From Chaetorhynchus papuensis (Eukaryota; Chordata; Aves; Passeriformes; Rhipiduridae): DNA of 64,000 bases. Numbering within the stretch: position 1 is the first letter of the stretch; every line of letters begins with the position of its first letter. The stretch is taken from contig VWYX01000273.1 in NCBI GenBank assembly GCA_013396525.1, positions 355,479 through 419,478 of the forward strand, in the 5' to 3' direction. The notes under the pieces are model-generated. The model saw nothing but the letters and a program-made list of their open reading frames with translations. It was not told the DNA's origin and did no database searches. The translations under genes and the position numbers were made by a program. Below, piece after piece: positions 48,601-62,190 of this stretch.

Positions 48601-51600
48601 CTGCCTTAGTCACTGTTGCCAAAATTGTGTTTTTAAAGCCTCTTGGAGAAAAAGCTGATTACTTATAACATTGGCTCAAGAGACACATTTTAGGACAGCA
48701 TTTCCTAGAAATGTGAGACTGCAATTTACGTGCAGGTAACCACTACATAAATGTGTATCTAAATTAACCCTTTTCTGTTACCTTAACACCAGGCTTTGTC
48801 TCCTCTCTCCCTTTTCCACGTAACAGTAGATTTTAAAACATTTCATATTTCTGAATGCCCTTGCAGAAGTATGTGGTTAGCCAGAAACTTTCAGCTCTGG
48901 AAAACACTGACCACTACATCCTTTTCAGGCCAATATTTCCCACCTATAAGAACTTAATGTTCAGATTCTCCCTTTTCCAAGTATTTTTAAACAGTTTTTA
49001 TAAATTAATACATCCAACTACAGAAGGCCAGCACTGATGAGCTAGGACTGTCCTGGCCATGCTGTGCAACTCATGGTTTAGCAGTCAAACTGATAATCAG
49101 AAATTCACAAGCAGCATTTATAAGATTTTACCACTTGACTGCAGGCAACACTAAGGTCCACAGGAAAATATATTCTAATGGCTTCAATCTATCTTTTACC
49201 CTTGAGGCTACAAAGTGACGCAAGAAAGGAAGCTGCGAGGCATGTGGGCCACATCAGCCAGCTTATCACACACACGTTTCCTTTGGCTAAAGAGATCTAC
49301 TGGAAAATCTGGTCAGTGTTTTGCTAAAAGCATGGAGGCTGAACATTCAGAAGAAAAGCTGCTAGAATGTGAAACTCCTGCAAATGGGAAAACCAAGAAC
49401 TGCTCTGCCCGTCCCCCCCTCTCTGCTCTCTCCCCCCAAAAAAGAACAAAACAAATGTGCTAAAATTACTGTAAAAGTTGGGAAAATAGTCCAATATTAA
49501 CTCTTTTTTTTTTTTTTTTGCACTTCCAAGTAGTCCTAAATGTGTTTATACAGGCCTGTGAAAAATGCAGCCATATGCACATTTTCTCTTTTATCTTGGA
49601 GACACTGTTTGTAGAAACACTGCCTAAAGTAATGGGGTCAGTTTTCAGATATACTGAAAATCCATTACTTGTCCTTGCTTCCCAAGCATGGTACGTACAG
49701 GTATCCTATCCTTCAAACCTGGCTTCTCTACAGCCAACTTCTTGTTCTGCTTTCTCAAAGCACTATACCGATGTTATTCCTGAAGAACACACTTTAACTG
49801 TATTTTTTTATATCTACAACTTTGTTCAGGGAGCAAAATGAAATGTGTGAGATGTTCGCAGTATCAAAGGTTTGTGAGGTATAAAAACAGGAGGAAAAAT
49901 CAGGCAGGAAAGATGGCACAACGAATATTCCTCTTTCCTAGATGCCCAGTAGACTGCTTGTCATACTTGCATCAGCAGGCAGAACAGCAGAAAAGAAAAA
50001 AACACAGAAGAAGAAGAAAAAAAAGCTGTTAAAAAAATACAGTCTTAAAGGAGAATGTGCTATTCATTTATTTTTGAAAAGGCATGATAGAAGTCAGTCA
50101 TAAGATACTAGGAAAACATTAATAATTAAAATGTGTTTTGTGCCAAAACCATATCCCACCTGGGTGCCTATGAAAATGTCCCACGAGCCCTGGGATGTGC
50201 CCCCATCTGTGTATGATGCCCTCTCATTCTAGGATAGGATTCTAGCCTAATTAATGAGCCTAAGAGAGAGAAGATTGACCCTTTCAGTAGGGAGCAGACC
50301 CACATTTTAGCAGCCAAACAAGAGAAACTGGCCTGCCTTCTTCCACTGCAGCAATGGATTTCATGTACGTGAACAGGGATGGCAGCCAGGTTCTGCAGCA
50401 ATCCTGGTACCAGACCTTGCTGAAAGGGCACTGAAGACCAACTGCATTTCATAAGTCTGACAAAAGTAAAACCATCCTGTACCAGAACAGCAATTTCTCT
50501 TGGTATCTCCAAAAGTTACATCACCATTTCAGAATTTTAAGAAAGAAAAGGAAAAAAAGCACGTAAAGAAAACACTATTCTGAACACGCTGAAGGACACA
50601 TATATCTGGATATGGCATATGCAGGCAGCTTTCTAAAATAAATGTAATATTTTATTGTCACAGAAATGTACGTTGTTTAAAATAAAGAAAAAACAAAAAG
50701 GGGAAAACAAAACTAAATGTTCCATAAACTGTTATCACAAAAAAGGGTGCTATCCCACCTCCTAACAAATGCATGCAATAATTGAAACAAATGCAGCAAG
50801 TCTGCATTGTAAACTACATAAAGATACGTTTGAAGATTACTAAATCATTCCTGCAATAAAGTTTAGTATTTTCACAGTTCCTAATCTGCCTCTTGGCCAC
50901 AAAAGCACTGCCCTTACACTGAAGAAGGCAATTCTCTTTTATGACTGAAGCCATTAGACTATGCAAAGTACAAATTTTGCACTGCCTCTTGACAATGGAG
51001 AATTACAGGCACGTTTGGGTATATTAGGTATTTCACTAATAAAAATTATAGAATACACTATTTTCAACACTGTTAATACATACACCATTGTGTTTTCTTC
51101 ATAGACCCTAGACAGGAATAATTCTTTCAGTAAGAAATCCTAAAGCAGGGAGAAAGGTAAAATCCATACATCTACTGAGTACGAGACATGCACTTCTCTT
51201 CAAAAAGCACAGCGGCTAGAGATGCCTTACAGGTAATGGAACAGCAAAACCACCACAGCAGTTATATTTTAAGTGCCACTTCCATCCACTTTTTTCGTTC
51301 TCCTGGCTCTGTATTCTGTCTGCATTGCAACCTTCAGGGTAAGAACAAGCCTGCAATCTCCCATCTGACTTAACAGACCTCAGAAGTAAAAAACAATGCC
51401 ATTTAATATTAACTTACCCTACTTCCCAGCCCCCCAAATTAGGCCAAAAATCAGAGGAAATCATGCGGTGTGCTCTGGATATTCCATGACTACCACTGCT
51501 GGCAGGGAGCAAGCCACATATTTCATAGGTAACTAGGAACACACACACAGTTGTTTTGTAGCGACACTACACCATAGGCTCCTGCTGAACCGCTGCTTTT

Positions 51601-52686
51601 CCTCCCTGCAGCTCATTCCAAACCTTTCCCAATTCCAGCTCAGGAGGTCTGCCCTGGGATTTACAAAGGGGGCTTGCTGGGAACTTATCTTTTAAACACA
51701 CAGGAATTCAGGAGGAAGAAAGTTCATGGGGTATTTAACATACGAACATACATTCTCTACTTACTGTTTCTGACGGTAATCAAAGATGTTAAATCCAGTT
51801 TACTGCATTAGCCAGCTTACATGCATATGACAAAGATTAAATTTTCAAGCACAGAGACTTTTTCAACTTTGCCTTAGCAAAAATTCTCCTTCTGCTTTTC
51901 ACAACCTGTGGATCCTTACAAAGACATTTCTTCTTTAGCTTGCCACCAAAGGTCACACAGGAACTACTAAGTCAGCACAGTCTCTGAGCAGCCGCATTCT
52001 GAGAGAAGCTTTAAAGGCATTTAAAAAGCTTTTATTTAAAAACAAACAGCACTGCCTCACCTACCGAACTAGATCTTCCCTACCTCCCCCATAAATGCTT
52101 TACTGAAGGCTCCAAAAATCTGCTGTGGTGTTTTATTTCCCCACTCCTTCCTCTTAATGTAAATATTCTGAGTTATGATACATTTAAACAAGTGGTGGGA
52201 AAGACTGCACTTTGCCCAGTGCATGTAATTTGGAAACTTAAAGTCCAGTTTATTCATCTGTTTTAACATAGCAAGGAAAATCTTACTTTTCCAACTAAGA
52301 GCCCCAGATTCTCTCTCCATAATCTCATAAGCCATTACTGAACTAAAATGCTTAACACAGAAGTCCAACATATGAAAGAATGAACCAGCCTAAGAACCTC
52401 GTACTGGTATAAGCAGCTCTCTGAAAATGTGTGACTCTAGGAAGTCTCCCTTATGTTTTCCAGCATAAATATTTACAGCAATTTGAAATCAAATTGTCTG
52501 ATTGTAAGAAGAAACTAAGAATACACACCATGAAAGGGAACAATTTCGGGATTAAAAACCAAAACAGAAAAACATAACTCTCAAAACAGAGTCTTTTGCA
52601 AAGTTTCCTGAATACATTAAGGTGAGCTATGAGTGACTGTTTTGAAGGTAGCAGCTGACTGTGCTTAGAAAAAAAGTGGTTCTCAC
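48601..52686. other. AT-rich non-coding DNA
   Basis: A T16 run lies at 49504-49519. A 114-codon minus-strand frame (50168-50512) has no recognised domain. Minus-strand donor-like sequences occur at about 51409-51420 (AGTAGG/GTAAGTTA) and 52058-52070 (CGGTAG/GTGAGG), but without convincing exons. Confidence 0.5.
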
Positions 52687-52732
52687 CTTTTCAGCAATTT
52701 TGCAAAACGTTAGCTCAAACAGATGCTCCCAC
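52687..52732 (-). other. Candidate small exon, minus strand
   Basis: A 46-nt segment on the minus strand lies between an acceptor-like tgtctgtatgttag and GAAAAG/GTGAGAAC, a good donor. Only one frame is open and it reads WEHLFELTFCKIAEK, which looks protein-like. Its phase (one base, then whole codons) would join correctly to the 61.0-61.2 kb candidate, which ends with two spare bases. The pyrimidine tract is only moderate. I do not recognise the peptide. Both fragments could be chance. Confidence 0.2.
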
Positions 52733-55700
52733 CTAACATACAGACAATTGTGTTGTTACTGAGCTCCCTGCCCAAGGTCCTGCATGCCCGTCCGCCCTGC
52801 CAAGGACTGGGAATTCTTTCCACAGGCAAGAATCCTCACCTGGAGTAGCAAGCGTTTGGGACACAAACCCGTTCAAGCATAGTAACACAGGCAGATGCAA
52901 GTTTCAAGGAAACAGTTACTAAGCTTGCAAATTCCTCTGGTATCTTTTTTATTAAAGGGAATTAATTGGAACAAGGTATTTTTAAATGGTAACAATGTTC
53001 TTGGACAGTTTATTGGGATGGGAGCAAGACTGGGCAGGAACACTACCACAACCGCAAAGCCCGATGGACTGAGAGCTACAAAGTTTGAAAATAGTGACAG
53101 GAGTCAACCCGGAAACTTGCACAGTTCTGAAGCCCTAAAAAGCCAATTATGAAAACACGAGACCACAAGCCTTTGCCTTTTTCAAAGCAGACATTTAAGA
53201 TGTAGTTGACCATAAATCTGCAAGAAAGCTCTCTTAACCAAGGTTCTCTGGAATTCTGCCATTTACATGTTAATTTCTGATGGTTACATATTAGTGGTGG
53301 CTGTTGGGTTTTTCATTTGTGGCTCTGGTGTTTTACACACAAACACACGCACACACACATACACCCCCTCCCCCCATTTAAAGTTACCTTACATGCACAC
53401 TCACAGCAACCCAAATATCTGTTCTGAGATGCAAGGATTTAAAAAAAAACTCAGCAAACTAAACAAAAAGCCTAATTCTTCTACATGCTCATAAGAAAGC
53501 TTGGTTCTTAGAAAATATAATTGATCTTGGCCTCAGAAGAGTGGTCCTAGTTTCATCCCAAAGTCAATTGCCTGCTGTAATAGAAATACTTGAAAGAACA
53601 ACTGCTGAAATCTTACTTTTTGTTTCTCTTTTCACAACTACCATTTTCTTCATGACCTTCCTATCACACTGGAGTTCATGCTTCAGCAAATGTCAAATTC
53701 TGTAGCATTTCTTATTCCACGCTCAATTAGCAATAAAGAAGATACAGATGTAAAGGTGAGGCAGAATTAAAAACCTGCACTGTTTCCACTTCACTGTATT
53801 CTGAAAGAAATCTGAACTGGCTTATATGTAGCTTTCAAGTCCCAGTTCACTGCTGCTGTTTTTGTTTCCATAGGAATTCAATTTTTCTGACATTACCCTT
53901 CACCATTCCTTTCCAGCTCAAGCCTGATACCTAACTGCAATTATAATGGTTTTATACTCTATAAAAATACAATTTGTTGTTTCCTGAAATCAAAAGAGCA
54001 GAACTAAGCTCCTTCCTCCATCCTTTTATTTTCATCATTCTTGCAGGTATTTCTTTGCAATACTGTTAGCTGGAATACCATTCCTATATCCTTCTCCTTC
54101 ATGTAATTTTAACTCCCTCTGAAAGCACCTATTTTCACCATGGTCTATATCCAGCAGATTCTCTTTGTATTACCCCAACTTTCTTTTCCCAGTATTTAGC
54201 ATGCATATGCAAAAATCTATAAATACATATTCAAAGCTGTCAGTGGCAGCTACAATCAAGTTTCGTTTTCTGGACCTCCTTTTTGATTTCTTAAATCTTA
54301 GCCAATTTTTTTTTCATTCTGAATGAAAGTTCTATGCCAAATTTTAGAGGGAGTGTTTTGTTTTGTTTTATTTTTCATTAAGGTGTCAGTTGAGACCAGT
54401 TCAGTTTCCTGCTGGCCTACCAGTACAATAAAATTCGTAAAGTCATCCATTAAGAACCTGCATCACTTGTGAAACTTGGAAATTTGTCAGGAGAAGGAGG
54501 GTTCTGGAAGGCAAAGCAAAGAAACCAGAAACAGGCAACACACCTTTTGTTATCCTCATGAAAATGTAGACCTGCGTTTGGGAAATTAAAGAAGCTAAAA
54601 AAGGCCTGCTGCTCACAGACAGCAAACAGAGGCTTACAACACAGTTACACCATGAGGTCAAGCAAGAGGCTCAAGGCAACCCCTGCCTCTGCACTCTCTC
54701 CCTGGCTGCCACCACCACCGGCTCCAGCAAGGGCATACAGCATAATGGAACAACCAACTCAGCCCAAAAAGCTAAGCCAGATGATGCTGGCATAATTTGC
54801 TCTGGGTGCCACTACTTCTTCCACAGTGGGGCCAGCAAACCGACAAGTGAAAAGGGCAGCCCACCAAGAAGGGCAACACATGTGAGAAACAAGCATCTGA
54901 GGTGGGAGGGAGGCAGAACCACTACACCTCCTCCTCCTCCAGCAGCAATGGCTTAAACCGCTCTCAAAACCAACTGGGAAATGATGACATTAAACATGTT
55001 CCTCTCTAGAGACTTTTCCTGCCAGTGAGTATTCCCTCATGGCTTCAGGGGCTTTCTCTGCCCCTGCAGCGTGAAACTCTGACACATGATGATGAACACT
55101 CACTGATGGGAGAGATTCCTTTCTCCAGAGCCCTGTGCCAGGTCCAGGCAGGGCACACCAGAATATGCTGGCCAGCTCACACAACAGAAACCTGCGCGGC
55201 AGCTTGACGTCCTGACACGTCGATGACTCACAGGAGAAGTTTGTGGTTCGAAAGGGTGGAATTTCTTGGGTTTTTAGTTTGGTATTTTAGAAGCTAGGAA
55301 GTAAGCTTTAAGAATACCTTTTAAATGTTAAGATTGTGAGGTGAAGCAGCAAGAACTTGGAGGATGCCAAAAGCAAGGGTGTTTACGCAAATGAAGCCAG
55401 TGCGCAAACTGAGCTGTGCTCCCTGCTTGGCTCTGTTTACTACCAGTTTCTTCATCATCTTTTCCGTTATTTAGCCACCAAGTGTCTGCTCCACAACACT
55501 AACAACTTCATCTTCTGAGTCATTAAAAGCTGATGTGGTACTGGTATCTTCAGTTTACAGCAGAAAACAGAGGCAGAGACAGATTAAGACACAGAGAGAC
55601 ATTAAAAGATGTGCCAAAAGTGTTGGCTAATTTTGGATCTTCAGCTTACATCTCTTGATTTTTTTTTGTTGTTTTTTTTTAATGTACTTAGCACCTTTGC

Positions 55701-58700
55701 AGTATTTTGCACCAAACTGTCACCATAGTGGAACAACTGTGTTTGCATAAACTCAGAACTTGTGCCTGGGTATCTCAAGTCAGGCAAAGTGCAGCACTCA
55801 CCATTAGTGGGTGGCTGAAAAGGTTTCATGTAACAGAATCTCTCAGTCTCAACACAAGAAACTCAGTGGTAGAGGCAGAAATTCAACACAGCTGTCTCAA
55901 GGCAACAGTGACCAGTGTTATCCACCCTACTGTTCCTTCCCCTCTTGCAATCCACTCTCAACAGGCTTTTGTCCATCAGCTGTGACTACTGACACAAGAC
56001 CCCAAGCATCCTGTGCAGTAAATAGGACTACACCCTGCTGAAAACACATGATCAAATTTAGGAACACAGCACAATGAGACAGGAACAATACAGGTGATGG
56101 GAAAAGGTGGCAAATTGCAGGATTAAACCTAGCCTTTCTTACACCATGGAGTTATTTGGTACAGTTTTTTGCATTTAGACATCATTCACATTACAATAAA
56201 ATTTAAGGTCAGCAGGCACATTGATATCTAATGTGCAAGATGCTGGACCATACACACCGTAAGAAACAGCCTAAAGATCTTACACCTTAAACAGTAAAAC
56301 AAAAAAAAGCAAAAAAAGAAACATAATCCTTCCACATCCCAAATGAGAAATACAAGACACACAGGAAGAGAGTACTTCTGTGGTCTGTAAGAGATCTGTC
56401 TATTCACTGCATTACAGGTGGATCTGCTGGTACTCCAGTTGGTGATAGACCAATAGAGCCATGATGCATTCTCTCTATCTCCATGAGAGTCATCTGGAGC
56501 TCAAATTTGGTTTGTAGAAGAAATTATACAAAACTATCTGATATACAGAAACAAAAACTGCTGCCAAATCATGGGATATTTCTGTAGTGAAGTCACCAAG
56601 TCAAAACTCTGACTTCTTGTTGTACCTGTGTCACTCTTTCTCCAGAAACTCAGGCAAGACACATATGCAACGTCTTTACAGATGCCCACAAGTAAGGCAC
56701 AGAGTGCAGACCACCAGCACTTCTGATCTACTAATACTGCACCAGCAGCCCCTCTGGAACATCCCAGATTAGAGCACTATTTTTGTCTCAGAAACAATAC
56801 CAAGACCCAAAAGTCAAACGCGCTTTTACGTTTCTTTTGAATCAAGCAAGCACAAATTCTAAAAGTAAGCCTTGAAAAATCTCAACACTTTTATTAAGTC
56901 ATTTGACGAAAATCATGAATAAAGCACAGCACACCAATCTATTCATAGCTTATACAGACTACACAACAAACACTAATAAGAAATATCAATCTGTCAGCTT
57001 TCAATGTAGACAGACCTATTTCAGCACTGAAAGTACATTACAATCTTAAAACAACATGAAGATACTTTGCTAACTCACACTTGAGAATCAGAAGATGCCC
57101 AACTCTTCTGGACATTTTAAGGCAATAACATACACAGCTTTCCAGCAAACTTAAGCATGCTTTTCAGATTGCTGCAAAGCTATCAACCTATTCAGCAAAG
57201 TTACTCACATATACTTGCATTTCCTTATCAAATGCAAAGTGCTAAAAGATTTGGAACTGGCCATTGAACACTACGGCCCTGTCTGCCATTGTTTCCAAAG
57301 AGAAATACTCGATTGAGAAGGAAAAACAGCAACTATTTGTCCTCTGAAAAATAACAGAAATCTTATCGAGAAAGAGACAAAATTCAAAATATTTGTTACA
57401 GTTTTGTTTTGGTGAATCACAGCACTGTGCTAAACAGTGTACACACAACAAAACTTTTCATTTTAAACTCTGCAATTGGGTACTTCTAAGTAAACAAAAA
57501 CATGCGTTGTTTTTCCTTCTATATCCTCACAACCATCTGACAACAAACCAAGCCCACTCAGCCCTGCTAAAAGCATGATTCTCTGATGTAACTGTACTTC
57601 TGGGAATACATTACAGATTCCATGAAATGTTTTGTTACATGCGTGGATCAATTGGCCATGTAAATACAGGGTGCAACCACATGCAAAGGAATCTTTGTTA
57701 GTTTTAGTGAGCTAAAACAGTAAAGAAAAAAAAGAAAATGCAACCTCTGGGTGTCTGAGCAAGACAGGTATTTTCCTCTTTTGCAAATATTTTCCTCTCT
57801 GTTTTCTGAAGGAGGAATGATGATGCTTTTGATTAGCAACACAATACACACCCTTAATACTTAAGAGACTAAGACAATATCAGGAACACCTGTTTATGAA
57901 TTCAGCTCATCACATCGCTGATGGACAACCCATGCCAGGCTTTTCCCAGGCATACCTTTGGCCTCCACCTTTGAAACTACCAAGCATTCTCCAGAACTTC
58001 CATGCATCCATTCCATATCTTTCTTTGAGACCTGCAAAACTGTAATTTCTCTCACATTTTAGCCACTCAGCCCTACTGCTGGCGATGACCACGACTGTTA
58101 AGTTGGTCAGGAGACTAAGATTGACACTGTGCATGACTCCTGTTATCGAAGCAGCCCACTGGTGATGGCAACATATTTCACATTAGGGATGGATTTGCAG
58201 TGAGAAGCAGGGAAGGCTGATGTGACAAAACAACCTAATGAAACAAGGGCAGCACAGCACATGCCTTATTGGTACCTTCAGATTCGACATGCTCATTCAG
58301 ACACAAACAGGCATCAAAGCCATGTCATCAACACTTTCATGAAAACAAATGGCCAACTAATTAAATTCATTTTTATTTGCAAAACAGTCTTTTTCATATC
58401 CTGATGTAGGATTTTCTTCCTGCTGTAAAATCAGGTCAGCATAGCACTGTATTGACTCATCTATAAGCAGACAGTGAAAGGCCACAAAAAGAAATTCTCT
58501 TCACTGATCTTAATACTTTAGGGCCACTGCTTTTCTGCCAAAGGCTGTCAGATCTCTCAGAAGTGTACAAAATGAGCAAAATCAAGCCATGACAAAAAGA
58601 AGAGCCTTAATGTTTCCTGACAAAATCTTAAATTTAGGTCTCTATATTAAACAATGTTACTTTATTTTTCCCAGACAATAAGGTTGCTTACGGTAAACAC

Positions 58701-61042
58701 AGGCAATATTAAAACCTTCAAAACTTATTCCTAAACTGCAGCAAACCTCAAATTAACTAATGGGAGTGTGTAGGGGGGATATCTATGGTTGTTTTTCTCC
58801 TGTGTGTTTTCTTGGCAGGAAGGGAGAGAGGGATTGTGTTGGGGTTTTTTTAAGGGAAAATACTTGAGGTTCTTGGACTTGGTTGTTTATTCTCCAGGCT
58901 GATTTGGACTGCAAGTGCAACCCAAATAACTCATCTAATGCACAACAGGATAGAGTCTCAAGGGTTGTTCAACAGTGATCTCCAAAAAAGTTAAACATTG
59001 ATGGGCTCTGGGCAAATCTAGTTAAAGCTGTTGGCAATTTGATTGCTATGGAGCAATGAGAGGAGCTGGGAGCAGGGAAGGAAAAGCCAGGTAAGGCCAT
59101 GGAGTGTTCTTTGTACATAGTACAAAAGGTGACAAACAGGTTTAGACAACTTAAAAATAGGTTTTAACCTAAAAACCTGTAAAAATACAGGTTACTTAAT
59201 CTTACACCTTTGTCTTTCAAACGTTATAGAACATATATTTTCGGTTGCCAAGTTTGCTGAGTTTCACCTTTGACTATATACATTTATGCTTTTTTGCACA
59301 CTTTTTTTAGTTATCATCAGTACTAATTACCATGGATTAAACCACACTGCTAACCCCCCATTTTTTCAAGTTCTAATGTTAGATTGATAGTATCAATTTA
59401 AGATGTGTCTAACTTTGTATATGCAAAAATGAGCTGTCAGAAAACAGACCTGTGAAATCTTTCAGTGTCCCCAAGTTCCAGCTAAAACTGAGGGTTCAAG
59501 CAGATATTTTCTGCAATGCTCTTGTGGACTGATAAAATGACTGAAGAAAGTGAAATCCAGTTTTCCTCATTATCTAGACTAGAAATGGAAATAGTGTATA
59601 ACTAATGAGAAGTAAACTGATTTTTCAAATCACTTCACCTCTAATAACCCATGATAGTAGCAATATATGCTCACAAGGTGTTGAAGTTTGCAGCAACCTG
59701 TGTAGTTTTGACAATCATTTAGCTGTTCCAACATAATTTCCAACTATGGGCTTGCTATATACTCCTATTCCCCTTCTCAACATTTAACCCACCTCAATTC
59801 GTTCAAGGAATCCCATTAGTTGTGGAAAAATAGGAACTGATAAAAACTGCTGTTACAGGGATTGATAAAAGCTAAATGACAGGAGACATTATGCAAGGAA
59901 AAAAGGCAACTAATTTCTTACACAATTAAGAGTTTAATTAGATTATTTATTTAAGTGAATAGAGAGCTTTACAATAGATTTAACTCCTATTAAGTTTCAA
60001 GCAATACAAGAGTAGATACCAGTCAGAGTACTAAAATTAGATCACTCTCATATTTGATCAGAAAACATAAGCTCAGTTATGTCAGCAACTTGGTAAGCAG
60101 CAATATTAAAAACTCAGCTCTGATTTATTACTTCACATCCAGCAAGAAGGAGAAATGTACAGTTCCTGATCTGTGAGAGAGGTTTATCCATCATACCAAA
60201 ATGCTACTCAGCACTTCCTGAATAAAGACACTGCAAAAATGTCTTCTCCAGCAGAGATTGTTAGTGGTAGCAATGACAACAGTCTGCAAACATGAGGTCT
60301 CAGATACAGCTTTATGCACAAGCCCTTGAGAGACTCTCAACTGTAAAGTGAGACACATGAGGATGTTTGTTGTGTTTTGACATAAAAAAGTTAAAACTGG
60401 AATCAAATGTTTTTCCTGCCCCTAAAGCCTTATGTTTGTGGTTTTGTAATGGCTTTTTTCCTCTGAAGGGATGCTTCCACACTGCAATTGTAAAATGAAC
60501 TTGGAAAAAGCTGATGACAGCTACACATGAGGGTGCAGGTGGAAGCATGTTCTCCCGAGAGCTGCGTAAGAGGGTGGGGAGGGAAGCGTGTTCCCCCTCA
60601 ATGTGTACAACTGCTCATCAACTGACCCGCATTTTTCCCCTCATTTAATTCCTCTAGGGCCACTTCCACCAAGGCAGTAACAAACACCCTGTAGGATCAG
60701 ATTCCTCACATTTGTAGGGGCTTGGTAAAGTGCACTGGGATTTTGTTCAAGGCAATGCCAGGACACGTAAGCTTGCCAGTTTGCAGAGCAGGTTTCCCGC
60801 CTGCTTGCCCCTTACAGCCAAGCTACCGTGTGGCTGGGCAAAGGCAGGAGAGCGAGGAGACCAAGGTCAAACCTAGCAATGCTCAAGGTAGCATGGGTGA
60901 CAGGTGACAGACAAATAGTGAGAAGCCATGCACGGGAGGAGGTTTTGATCCCCTCAGAAGCAAGCCAAACTGGCAACTATTAGAGAAAAACAACTGCCGG
61001 CTGCCAGATGTCAAGTTCTTCCACGTCACACCCATTTCCCAC
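52733..61042. other. AT-rich non-coding DNA
   Basis: It contains a CA-rich tract (53335-53376), a GC-richer segment at about 54660-55220 with no recognised content, stacked short palindromes at about 59158-59193, and G4T7-type tracts (for example 58841-58851). No gene, RNA or repeat family was identified. Minus-strand frames at 57910-58134 and 60883-61161 look slightly protein-like, but only the latter has splice-like borders. Confidence 0.5.
53335..53376. repeat. CA-rich tract followed by C-run
   Basis: An imperfect (AC)n stretch merging into a CCCCCTCCCCCC run. Confidence 0.8.
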
Positions 61043-61166
61043 CTCCCCCTATATTTCAACTGTAAATTCTCTGATAAGGAAACTGCTTCTTCCTTTGCAT
61101 TTTCAAAGTTCATGCTGGCTATTGCTGTAAGCTGGAGATTATCAAGAATGCTGTCAAGCACACAGA
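61043..61166 (-). other. Candidate exon, minus strand
   Basis: The minus strand has an excellent acceptor, tgtccttattcctgcag, followed by an open frame reading LDSILDNLQLTAIASMNFEN and then AKEEAVSLSENLQLKYRG. This composition is amphipathic and coding-like. The proposed donor (GGGGAG/GTGGGA) is weak, so the 3' edge is uncertain. With that edge the segment is 124 nt and phase-compatible with the small candidate at 52.7 kb. It sits about 2.3 kb from the CpG-rich right end of the window, which could be the promoter of a minus-strand gene. The protein is not recognised. Confidence 0.22.
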
Positions 61167-61639
61167 CTGCAGGAATAAGGACATATTCCAGTTATTTCTC
61201 TGAAAATTAAAGCCGTCTCACGGACAACTCCTAAAACTTGCTTACAAACTACTTTTGGATCAAAACCAACTTCTTAAATACATGCTCCTTTAACCTCAAA
61301 ATTGAAACTGCAACCAAGTTTCCCAAGAGCTTTTCCTTCTCAACTGAGAGCTACATACCTCTCAGATTTCTGGGATGTATCTGCTTTGTCCGAGGCATTT
61401 TCCTCTAATCTCATGCACCACTTTCTCCTCTCAGAAGTGGAAAGTACAGCAAGCAGAGAGATGGCAGCTCCATAAACTTGTCAAAGGGCTCAGTTAATCC
61501 GTATGCTAAAAAAACAGAGAGAGAAAGTTATGAGATGTAGGCATCAATGAGAAAAACAAAGATACCTATCTGATCCCTTTCATCCTCAAATGACTATGGA
61601 AATTAGCAAGAAATATTTCTGCACCTATGATTTGCTAAG
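61167..61639. other. Non-coding DNA
   Basis: Ordinary sequence between the candidate exon and the GC-rich patch. Nothing was recognised in it. Confidence 0.55.
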
Positions 61640-62190
61640 GAAACTTTCCTGTCTGACAGCCCAGGAGCCACCCTGGCAGTCACACTCCGACCACTGGAGT
61701 TACACTGCTGGGACCGAAGTCTCTTCACAGCAGGCTTGACTCCCTGCCCTCTCCACTCTCACACAGTCAGACAAGATTTCCTCCCCGGCACGACTCAGGT
61801 TTCCCACAGAAGAGTCTCTCACCTCTGGGCCCTTTAAGTAATTTTTTCATGGTGCAACAACAAAGTAACAGCCCGAGCCAGTGCCTCTGAGGAGGGATCC
61901 TCAAGGATCCTCCGGGCTTTTATACCCTCCCAGTCTTATGCGTGCCATAGTCTGGGGTCTTCCAGCTGAGCCCTCGGCTCCTGCTGTGTCCCCGCTCCCC
62001 TGGCTGGGCCACAGATCCGAGTGTCCTTTGTTGTGCAAAGGGTCGGCACCACTTCCCGGCCTCTTGCCCCGGGCTCCCGCCACCCTGAGCTCAACCTGCA
62101 GCTCCCACTGCAGCTGCACAACCTGCCCTGAATGGATTCCTCAACAGGTTTTATGGAGTCAAGTGCTCCAGTATCTTAAGGAAACCACGT
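61640..62190. promoter_or_regulatory. GC- and CpG-rich patch with TATA-like motif
   Basis: About 550 bp of GC-rich sequence containing a TATA-like tttatacc (61918-61925) in a GC-rich setting, just after two GGATCCTC units 10 bases apart (61895 and 61905). A possible AATAAA lies at about 62308. The arrangement could reflect a promoter or a solo LTR, but no TG...CA ends or target-site duplication were found. The 103-codon plus-strand frame inside it is Pro/Ser-rich and composition-driven. Confidence 0.3.

Noticed and set aside
50168..50512. 114-codon minus-strand frame
   Set aside because: Looks mildly protein-like but has no splice borders and no recognisable motif.
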